In this document: positions 11,950 to 20,934 of the stretch, piece after piece
Layout: each line of letters starts with the position of its first letter
How positions within the stretch are numbered: the first letter of the stretch is position 1
Source: Hypericum androsaemum
Lineage: Eukaryota > Streptophyta > Magnoliopsida > Malpighiales > Hypericaceae
Length of the DNA stretch: 64,000 nucleotides
Assembly (NCBI GenBank): GCA_963995505.1
Contig: OZ023181.1
Coordinates: forward strand, 5,741,487-5,805,486
Direction: 5' to 3'
Notes under the pieces: model-generated
What the model saw: the letters and a program-made list of their open reading frames with translations, nothing else
Told to the model about the DNA's origin: nothing
The model's database searches: none
Made by a program: the position numbers and the translations under genes

Positions 11950-14114
11950 ATGGCTAACCGGGTTATAAGAATAAAGTTGAAATACGATGGAGTAATTTTT
12001 AACAACAATGAAACCGGTTTTGATTACCAAGGTGGTAGGAAAGAGAAGTTGAAGTTTCATGCAGCATTTGTTAGATACAATATCTTGCGGAAAAAAGTTA
12101 ACGAAAAGATCCCAATAGGTCCAAATGAAGAATTTGGGCCATTGATATTTAGATGTCCATTTGGAAGAGGACAATTTGGTCCAATGTTTATTAACGACGA
12201 TGAAGATGTTAGGATAATGCTGGAGACCATGATTAACTTCTTTGGACCAATGGTGAAGGAGATTAAGCTTACAATCATTGTGGAAAAGAGGGTTAATAAT
12301 TACAACCCGTTTGTCGTTGAAGCTGGTACGTCAACGGGGATGGATGTTGCTCATGAACTAATATTTGATTGGTTTGAAAATGATCCTAGAGAGACGGGTC
12401 CATATGCCACATACAATTTTGATCGTGAAGACGAAGCAGAAGAAGTAGAAGACGAAGACGAAGCAGAAGAAGACGAAAATGAAGCAGAAGAAGACGAAGA
12501 TGAAGAAGAAGTAGTAGAAGAAGAGGAACAACAATACCGAGAACAACAATACGGTGAACTCGCTCTAACTGATCCCGGTGAACAATCATCGATGACTATT
12601 TATGGTGAAGAATGGGATTGCGACCGAGCAATAGATGGAAGTTGTTCTGGTTTGTTGAAAGAGGGTACGATTTGGAAGAGCAAATTTGATGCAAAGAGGG
12701 AGATCGAGGCGTTCGTAATGAACGATGGGCGTGAGTTTGTCCGAAAAGAAACAAGGCCAGAAACTTTTTCTGTGAAGTGTAAAAAATGGGAGACTGATGA
12801 TTGCAAATGGGAGATCCGTGTCTCACAGGAAAGAAGGGGCACACTTTTCAGTCCATGGAAAATCGTGAAACACACCTACCCCCATACCTGTGGTCGCCTA
12901 CGAAAGTCGCAGGATCATAAACAACTCACTTCTGCTTTCATTGCACAAATTATTAAGAAACGAGTAGAGGAACAACCAGAAATTCGTGTGGCCACTTTAA
13001 GGTCAGAGATCCACGACCATATGAAGTTTAGACCCTCGTATACGAAGACTTGGTGGGCGAAAAAGAAGGCGTTTCAAGATTTATGGGGGGATTGGCAAGA
13101 ATCTTACAATCGCCTTCCGCAATGGTTTGCAGCATGCAAGGCAAATAATCCTGGAACTGTTGTTGAATGGGAATATTATCACACCCTCCCTGGTTGCGAC
13201 CATTACGTGGAAGCACTAATGCCTGGAACAAAGATCTTTAAGCGAGTTTTTTGGAGCTTCAAGCCTTGCATTGAAGCTTTCAAACATTGCATGCCTGTCT
13301 TGGAGATTGATGGAACGTTCTTGTATGGAAAATACAAGCATGTCCTCCTGATCGCCACTGCAATTGATGTTAATAATGCTATAATTCCAATAGCATTTGC
13401 TCTGGTAGAGGGTGAGAACACGGATAGTTGGCCGTGGTTCATGAAACAAGTCCGGAAGCACGTCACGCCTGGCCGACATGGAATATGTGTTATTTCTGAT
13501 CGACATGCTGGCATATTAAAGGCAATGAATACGGAGTATGGTTGGGGAGAAGACAGTGATACCGCCCATCGATATTGTCTTCGACACGTAGCAAGCAATC
13601 TTAACAAACACTTCAAAAACGATGCCATGAGGAATGTCATGAAGATTGCAGGTGACATGCACAAATGTTTTGTAGTCTAAAACTATTTTGTATGCGCTTC
13701 CAGGCTTACCACTATCCGTGCTCACATGTGATGGCGTGTTGTACTGAACTTGGCATCGATTACAAGATATTTGTGGATAAGTATTATCGCCTGGAAACCA
13801 CGCAAGCTTGCCACCAACTGAAGTTTGTTCCTCTGGGCAATCCTAAATATTGGCCGTATCCTGAAGATCCAACGGTTGTAAGGCTCATTCCAGATGAAAG
13901 ATTAGCGAGGGGTAGAGGACAGCCACAGAAGCGCATACATAATAAAATAGATACAGTGCCTTTCGTCCGCTGTACGCTCTGTAAAACAAGGGGTCACACA
14001 AAAGCCAATTGTACTAATATAAGAGCAGTTGCGGCGGCAAGAGCGGCTAAAGCAGCTAAAGCGGCAGCTGTATCCGTAGGGGCAAGTACGAGTAGACGCC
14101 GTCGTGGACGTTGA
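11950..14114 (+). pseudogene. MURA-type Mutator transposase, internally deleted
   Basis: The frame opens at ATG 11950 and runs 576 codons to a stop at 13680. It holds an N-terminal PB1-like segment, an acidic Glu/Asp tract at about residues 155-190, the MuDR DNA-binding domain (WKSKFDAKREIEAFVM, about 237-300) and the start of the MULE transposase domain. That domain shows DGTFLYGKYK near residue 454 and ISDRH near 515, the first two catalytic acidic positions. The text stops at MKIAGDMHKC. Only about 50 bp later another frame (13665-14114) resumes with YHYPCSHVMACC, the second half of the SWIM finger, then a CCHC knuckle CTLCKTRGHTKANC and an Ala-rich basic tail. The region normally between them, roughly 150-200 residues with the third catalytic residue and the CxC half of SWIM, is missing. 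A short intron cannot explain this: joining GTGACA to TTCCAG breaks the frame. Confidence 0.88.
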
Positions 14115-14330
14115 ATTGTAATTAATTTTGAACTGAAAGGATTGTACTTTGTAATATTTTGTGAAACTCTATGTGGGTTGTGTTGAGTTTCTTTGTAACA
14201 GTCTGAAGTTTAAGTTACTCTATCTTAGCAGAATAATGACGCATTATACATTTTATGTATATGTTTATTGTCATAATTGTTCAGGTGTGCCGATGAGGAG
14301 AAGTGGCAAAGAGCCAATCGCACATGATGA

Positions 14331-16013
14331 CGAAGAGCCGGAGCATCCTCAATCGATTGGAATGCTCTATGTGGTTCTAAGTTTGGGTATATTTTCAAAC
14401 GATTACAGAGGCCATCCAACGATAGATCAGAAGTCCCTCCTCAGAAACCTACCAAAAGCAACTGTTATTACAAGCTTGTCAAGCGAGATCCAGAACCGTG
14501 GAGTAGAGCCATGGACTTTCTGACAGTTGAAGGTATTCCGTATTTCTATATTGGATCACATAATATTTTTATTAAATTTTAATTTATTTTACAGGGATGA
14601 TGATATGAACCTGTTTTAAAGGGACAAGTATTCAGAGCTTCAAAAATACCTATAGTGGTACTACAGTTATGTCGGTAAGAAATTTTACATTATTCTTTAA
14701 TTTGAGTTAGCATCATAGTCAATTTTATAACAAGTATTTTGTATTTGCTTGTAGATGGTTGTAGAGGTGACCCATTTTCAGCGTGTCGGAATTGGCGCAC
14801 TTGCGACATTAAAGGTACAATTAAAAGAATTTTATTTATTCTTACATATTTATGTTATGTGAGAAATTTTTTAAACTTTTAATATATTACAGGATTCTAC
14901 AGGCAGTATTACTGGTACCATAAATGACTCTACCGGTCTTGTTGAAGCTGGATGTGTGTTGTATCTTAAAAATGTGAGCATATCCTTCTTTTTTTTCTCA
15001 ATAGTCCCAGATAGTTGTTTACTGATTTTCTGGTTCTTCAACAGGTAAAAGTTGACTCGTCCCCATACCCGAACGACAAATTATTTAGCATTACTGATGA
15101 GAACGTGGTCAAAGTGTTCAAGAAAAATGGAGAATCTGATGAAGATTCCCAAGAACAAACTCGTCCAGCACCATCCTATGATGGTCGTCGTCCTTATCCT
15201 CCAGCACCATATCCTGAGGGACGTGGTGCCGATTTGAAGGCACTATATGGCTCAGAGGCCTTTGAGTGGCTCCAAGAACAAAAGAGGTTAGAGCTGCATA
15301 AAAAGGAAGCTGAAGCTAAATCAGCCCTTCGAAGGAAAGCCATACGAGCTGAAGCAGACCGCAAAGCCAATGACATTTTCAACAATGAACCATGGACAAC
15401 AGCTATTGAATTTGTTCTATCTCACGGTATTACGAAAATACTTATACATACTTGTTACTTACATTTATGGAGTATCTAATTTTTAAATTTTTTAGGTTTG
15501 ATGTATGGAGCTAACGTTGATGGAGTATCTATTGAGGATGTAAAAACAATCTCTGAAAGCATCATAATTCCACAGGTAACATTTGTACATATATGAAAAT
15601 TTTGCAATTTGCAAGTAATGTTATTGTTAACTAAGAGACTTGCAGATGGTTCTGTACGTGAAAAAGAAGAAACATGTATACGGCAATAGTTTCCGAGCAA
15701 TTTTTCAGGTATTATAATATAATGTATTATTTATTTCTTAATCATATTTTTTAATTATCAAAGACTTCATATCTATAAATTTATGAAGGATCCTACTGGC
15801 GAAATCACGGGGAGTTTACAAGACATTGAGAGTACCTACTGTGATGGATGTGTGTTGCTAGTGAAAGATGTAAGCTTATATTATCATTACATCGTCGTCA
15901 GTAAATTATTTTAATATAATCATTGACCTAATTAAGTATTTTTTGAACAGATTTATGTCTCGTATGAAGAAAATCGAATACATTTCAGTGTTGATCACGA
16001 GAATGTTAAATGA
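14331..16013 (+). pseudogene. MULE cargo gene with two tandem OB-fold-like units (possibly HROB-type)
   Basis: Nine exons with good splice sites can be read: 14331-14532, 14595-14674, 14755-14814, 14893-14973, 15045-15426, 15496-15575, 15646-15708, 15789-15869 and 15951-16013. Unit 1 reads SKIPIVV, then GIGALATLKDSTGSITGTI, EAGCVLYLKNVKVD and DENVVKVFKKNG. Unit 2 reads MVLYVKKKKHVYGNSFRAIF, DPTGEITGSLQDI, DGCVLLVKDIYVS and DHENVK. Matching exons have equal phase and nearly equal length (60/63 and 81/81 nt), showing an internal duplication. Each unit is preceded by a PW..A..F helix (EPWSRAMDFL, EPWTTAIEFV). The LKDxTGxI...VLxLKxV...NVVKVF pattern resembles the OB fold of HROB (C17orf53), but homology is not proven. 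Exon 2 seems to carry a 1-nt insertion near 14605, so this copy is probably broken. Confidence 0.6.
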
Positions 16014-16326
16014 GTTTTCAAGGAATAGTGGCAAATATGTCCTTACCGGGAATTCTGATGAGAATTGTGACAACGTGTTGAGAAACATAAAGACATTTTT
16101 TTTATCTGTTATTTCAGATTGTTGTCATCCTATTTTAGTATTGCACTTCTTAGTTTTGTCATGTCGTATTTCCTTATACCGTACTTTGTTTAATATCTTG
16201 ACTGCATACTTATCTAGAAAGGTATAACGTTTGAAAAGTTTCGAGAACTAAAACACAAATCATAAAAAAAGTGAAGTTAATACAATCATAAAAGCATCCA
16301 ACGAATGTCTAGTACAGAAGCATAAA

Positions 16327-18935
16327 CTACTTCTTCTTCTTCTGAGGCTTCTCCTTTTGATGCTTATCTGCGTGAGCATTCGCCTTCCCCTTTCCCTTTC
16401 CAGGCACATTCAGGTGTTCTCCTGTAAAACATCGCACACCAGCCTCTCTAGCTCCCCGATTAGGCTGACGCCGGACCAGAGGTATTTCTTCATCCTCAAA
16501 ATCGGTTGGATCGTCAAATGAAGAGTCACCACTACCATGAGTTGTAGTATCACGTGGCGAAGTCCTATTATAAAATATCATACAAATTTATCAAAATCAA
16601 CAAATTATGTTATCAACACAATAAAGCCATACAATCAATTCAAAATTTTTAAATAAAATTCATAATTTACACACACCAAATTGTAGAGAACCAACCTATG
16701 TGTAGGTGTCTCAAATAGTTGGGATGTCTGTACACCAGACCGGGTCAAACCAAAACTGGACTGCGTGTCGGACGTATGAGCCCCAGTTTGGGGCCAACCA
16801 AATATATTTTTCCTGAATAATGGATGAGCAGCGGAGGGGGCGACGCCAAAACCCGATCCAGAAGGGCCCAGTCCGTAAGAAAATAGCTGCACAGACCTAG
16901 CTGCCGTTGTACCGTCTCCAATGAGAACACCCCTAATAATAAACCCAAAAATTTATATAATAATGAAATCAAATCAATTGAACATATTGTAATAAAATTC
17001 ATAATTAATACCACACATTAAGATAAACAAATACCTCTGCCTAGGGGGAGTAAACAGCTAGGAATGCGGCACCCCAGTGTGGGCTAGGCCGTAACTCGAG
17101 TGCTGGTGGGACGGCTGGAAAGCGAAGCCGGGGGTGCCAAAATCTGTGTGCTGGGAGAATGGATGAGAGGCGGAGGTATCCATGCTGAGAGACGTCACTG
17201 TGTTTGCTGGAATCTGCGATCTCGACCGATAATCTTCCCAGACCATGGGCTCCACTTGATAACCAGGTACGAGCTCAGGCCGGGGTATTGGTTGCCGCTT
17301 GTTGAAAAGGGTGGTTTTGCGTCTCATGACAGATACCCTCTCTGATTGAGGAAGATCGTATGTCATGTGCTCCGCCAGTCCCACAGGTGGCTGGCTGTCG
17401 CGGAGACCTAGGTACCGTCTTTGCTCGCCGGCGAACCCAAGTGCAACCTGCGACAAATTCTGAATTTCTGAAATGTCTGAAGACCTGTGGCGTATATGCT
17501 TAACAACATCCGCCTACAAATAAAATTTTATTATCATTAGCATTGTGGAACATCGCTATTAAAATTAAAATAGACAACATCTTTATTTAACATAGCTAAA
17601 TTGACTTACACTCATGTGTAACATTGCGCTAGCAGGGCTGATGAATCGCCGAGTAATTTTCCTGTACCAATCCATATATCCATCATGATAATGGATATAT
17701 GGCGATGTAGGTACTCCGTGATACACATATCTTGTCCGAAATTCTACCCAGATCATCACATGGCCTTCGTAAATAGCATTCCAATTTTGGCCAGCCTGAC
17801 CCCGACCATCCACCGCACTATGTGTCGCCTCATCGATCTCAGGGCTAGCCGGAATACCCTGGAGTAATCCGAACTGTCGTAACACCCGATCAGGATAATG
17901 CCACTCCACATGCAAAAAGCATATCAACGGGACTCGTGCCAACCATAAGCCACAATCACGATGGCATATTGTCGGGAGATTGCTAAGAATCTCGTCGTTA
18001 TACGGCATCCATACAACCTGTAACAAATGCACACAGTCGTAGCTCGTCCAAATGGTCATGGTTATATGTATGCAATACAGTATGATTTAAGTCAAAACTA
18101 TTCATTAAAATTTAATAAACAAATTACTTACATCTGATTCTCTAAGCTCATCCAACCTGCGTCTGTAAACAGATACGGTTGTTATTTTTTTGCTGGCCGC
18201 TCTGTTAAATTTTCCACTCCACCTGCACAGTGACATAAAAATATCACGTCAAGTCTATAAGATTAATCAGCGGCTACAGCGCATTAAGTAATAATTTGTA
18301 CCTGATGCCTAGTGCTTGCCCAGGTTGTTGCACTGCCGGATTTAACAAAACCGGACGATTTGGGATGATCCGTTCCCAAGCCCACATACATACTAGCATC
18401 ATCGCCCCGGCAATAAGTGAACGTGTCGAGCTTGTGGCTCTACATAAATGGCTGTACGTGTATGACAAACACGCACTACCCCAGCTGTAAGAACCAATTG
18501 CCTCTACATTCTCTAGAAGTGGCAACCAGTATGTGTTCACCCTGGCATCACTAGACTCGGGAAAAAGAATGCATCCGATAAGTCGCAATATGTTCGCTCG
18601 AACATATCGTTTTACGACCTCATCACCAGCATCAATTGGGATAGTAGCAGGGTCAAAATGGTCCTCGAACCATTTAAGGGCAATTTGGTTTTTCCAAACC
18701 ATTCCAGGGGTATCTGCCGGGTTACTGCCAAATAGGCGTACGCAGAACTCGTGCCAATCAGGAGGTGTCTGCAACCCTGTTACTGGGTGACCATCGATAG
18801 GAAGCCCGAACAACACAGCAATGTCCTGAAGAGTAACTGTCATCTCACCCACAGGCATATGGAATGTATGGGTCTCGGGCCGCCACCGCTCCACCAAGGC
18901 ATATGGAACAAATGCTGTTTCGAGAACGACCCAGC
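16327..18935 (-). pseudogene. plant mobile domain (PMD, MAIN/MAIL1-like) gene carried by the MULE
   Basis: Six exons on the minus strand join in phase: 18302-about 18935, 18132-18222, 17610-18017, 17035-17513, 16696-16932 and 16327-16564. The product contains ALVERWRPETHTFHMPVGEM, TVTLQDIAVLFGLPIDGHPV, then VYRRRLDELRESD, VWMPYNDE, RVPLICFLHVEWHYPDRVLR and QFG, all diagnostic of PMD. The C-terminal exons are low-complexity and end in a Lys-rich tail KPQKKKK. An in-frame TAG at 17058-17060 follows GVPHS, yet the frame stays open beyond it (LFTPPRQR). The parallel segment in the next exon reads GVQTSQLFETPTHR, so the TAG is probably a CAG-to-TAG change. No ATG precedes VERW; upstream lies a GC-rich minisatellite. 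Cellular PMD proteins act in transposon silencing and splicing; the role of transposon-borne copies is unclear. Confidence 0.85.
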
Positions 18936-18940
18936 CAATA

Positions 18941-19090
18941 CACCAAGGCGGGGAGCGGGGGCGGGGAGCGGGGGCGGGGGCGGGGAGCGGGGAGCGGCGA
19001 GGCGAGCGGGAGCGGCGAGCGGGAGCGGGGAGCGGCGAGGCGAGCGGGAGCGGCGAGCGGGAGCGGGGAGCGGCGAGGCGAGCGGGACAG
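18941..19090. repeat. GC-rich minisatellite, 38-bp unit, at the 5' end of the PMD gene
   Basis: Imperfect GCGGGGA/GCGAGCGG repeats resolve into a 38-bp period: the GGCGAGGCGAGCGGG landmark recurs three times with exact 38-bp spacing (about 18996, 19034 and 19072). The block is strikingly G-rich on the plus strand in otherwise AT-rich DNA. It sits where the N-terminal exon or promoter of the PMD gene should be. Confidence 0.85.
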
Positions 19091-19238
19091 ACGGGAAGGC
19101 GATATCGGGGACGGGAGTGTGAGCGACGAAAAAACTCGAATTTTGGTGTTTATACCGACCGAAATCTGACTTTTTTGTTGGATCTTGTTATAGTTGGATC
19201 TCGATATCCTTCGGAAATCCACTTTATACCGGATAGGA

Positions 19239-19453
19239 TTATCGACCAAGATCCGATAAAAAAGTCAGATCTTGGTCATCCGACAAAAACGGTCGGATCT
19301 TGGTCATCCGACAAAAAAAGTCGGATCTTGGTCCAAGATCCGACTTTTTTCGGCGTCCGTGCCACGTGGACACCGTCCCCGCAATACTTTCAAATCAGAC
19401 GCTTTTTTCACAAAAAGTGGTGAATAGTAACACCATTCAGAAAAAAAAAACCC
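19239..19453 (-). repeat. MULE right terminal inverted repeat
   Basis: It is the inverted partner of 11005-11189. It has one additional GACCAAGATC subrepeat compared with the left end, and more diverged copies of the subrepeat extend inward to about 19160. Confidence 0.9.
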
Positions 19454-19931
19454 TGCATTGGAACCTATGAATTATGTATTGTCGAAACTTATAAATTTCG
19501 TATTGCAGAAGCAACTAAAACAAACTCACGGATCTTCAATAGTAGTTAATAGTCCTACGTGTCAGTATCGTAAAGGAAAAGTAACTTGTGACTAAGCCCA
19601 TAAATATTTTTCAATGTCTTCAAACATTATCAAAACCTAAATTAAATCTAAATTTCTTACCATTGAGATAAGTTTTAGATGCGTTATCAACCAGTTTGTA
19701 TTTGCATGTTGTTTATCAACCAGTTTGTACTTGCATGTTGTTTATCAACGCAAACACGTAACGCAGATATCAAAGTTTTCGTGAGCCATACCGAATTGCC
19801 TATTGGTAATTTGGATTACTTGAAGAAAAAGTGGCGCGTTGAAAACTTATGAATTATTTTTTTGAAAAGTAAATTTTACACCTATGAGTACCCAGACATA
19901 GATTTAGGTGCGTTATAACCTAGTTTGTAGT

Positions 19932-20519
19932 TGTTGGACCTTGGACCCATCAGGCAATTATTATTGTGCCTGATTGGGCCCAGGTCCATCAGGACCATAA
20001 GTTGGGTTGGATGGGCCGCGTTGACCGGCCCAATGCCACGTAGGCACCACGTCAGCGTGACGTGACGCTGACGCAGTTGCCGCCAAAGGTAGCGGCCCAC
20101 GTGGCACGCTGGCGTGGTGCCACGTGGCGGACATGCGGTCTGAAGTACCACGTGGCGGGCATGCAGCCCAGTAGTGCCGCGCATCGCCACGTGGCGCATT
20201 CTGGTGTGCCGGATTTCCCTATAAAAGGAGAAATCTGGCTGGACCAATTTGAAAGTTTGCCCACAACCACTCGATAAGAAAGAAAAAATTCTGGATTAGT
20301 TCTTGAATTTTGATCAGATTTTCTATAGAGGAAATCTCGTGAAAATCAATTACGAATCCGTTAAAACGTGATCGTAATTCGACTAGTACGAAGACATTGT
20401 GGACCCGAACCTGTGGACCTCTTGCTTTAACAAGTAAGTGATTTATTATTAACGAATTAGTTTGTTAATTGTCCGACTTTAACACGTAATTACTTGTTAA
20501 TTATGCGTTGAAACCTTCA
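19932..20519 (+). mobile_element. solo LTR of an LTR retrotransposon (588 bp)
   Basis: The block starts TGTTGG and ends CTTCA, the TG...CA ends of an LTR. It is flanked by identical 5-bp repeats GTAGT (19927-19931 and 20520-20524) and interrupts a unit of the tandem array whose sequence is continuous once it is removed. It carries many CCACGTGGC G-box-like motifs and a TATA box (TATAAAAG at 20220-20227). No internal retrotransposon domain is adjacent, so it is best read as the product of LTR-LTR recombination. The family is not identifiable. Orientation is inferred from the TATA box. Confidence 0.82.
20220..20227 (+). promoter_or_regulatory. TATA box within the solo LTR
   Basis: TATAAAAG lies about 290 bp into the LTR, downstream of clustered CACGTG motifs, an arrangement expected of an LTR U3 promoter. 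Transcription would start near 20250. Confidence 0.5.
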
Positions 20520-20555
20520 GTAGTTGATGTGTTAATTGCTATTGTTAATCAACGC

Positions 20556-20934
20556 CAGTTTGGATTTGGTGCAATAAAAATTTCCAATGGCACAAAAATT
20601 CTAACGGCACAAAAAACCCAATGACACATCATCCCAATAGCAAAATCTTCCAACGGCACAAAATTTTCAAATGTACATCATCCGAACGGCACAAAAATTC
20701 CAATGGCAAAAACCGATGGCACATTGATTTTTAAAAAACAAAGCCGAATTATTCGTGTAGATCGTTAAATCCCCTTTTCGAAAATATATTATAATAGCAA
20801 AAATTTCAAACGAGTAAAAAGTTATGGTCGTTGAAATTTTGATACTTTTTTGAGAAAAAAAATCCTAACACACAAACATCAGACCTACAATATAGTGCTG
20901 CAGACCCCATGTTGCCAGCACCGAATCGGGCCCC
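20556..20934. mobile_element. 379-bp non-autonomous DNA element (MITE-like)
   Basis: It interrupts the array motif AATCAACGCAAAAC and is flanked by AATCAACGC (20547-20555) and AATCAATGC (20935-20943), a 9-bp duplication with one mismatch. The ends show a short imperfect inverted repeat (GATTTGGTGC on the left against GATTCGGTGC on the right reversed). The interior repeats AACGGCACAAAAATT-type words about eight times. It has no coding capacity. An 8- to 9-bp duplication fits hAT or Mutator families. Confidence 0.55.

Larger units (their letters stand above)
11005..19453 (+). mobile_element. 8.45-kb Mutator-like element (MULE) with transposase, OB-fold-like gene and plant mobile domain gene
   Basis: The element is bounded by identical 9-bp direct repeats TGCATTGGA at 10996-11004 and 19454-19462, the target-duplication size of Mutator elements. 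The pre-insertion sequence is restored as one unit of the flanking tandem array. Its ends begin with G (left) or GGG (right when reversed), a T run, then CTGAATGGTGTTACTATTCACC, and continue as about 185-215-bp inverted repeats. Inside are MURA remnants (+), a two-unit OB-fold-like gene (+) and a PMD gene (-). PMD-carrying MULEs are known in plants. All three genes show breaks, so this copy is probably not autonomous, although the perfect duplication and similar ends argue against great age. Confidence 0.92.

Noticed and set aside
13649..13703. Small intron joining the two MURA frames
   Set aside because: GT and AG are present, but splicing gives the wrong frame, and a large conserved region would still be missing.
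16327..18935. PMD gene as an ordinary host gene
   Set aside because: It lies inside the MULE boundaries set by terminal repeats and the 9-bp duplication.
18751..19169. Arg/Gly/Ala-rich frames at the right end of the MULE
   Set aside because: They are translations of the 38-bp GC-rich minisatellite.
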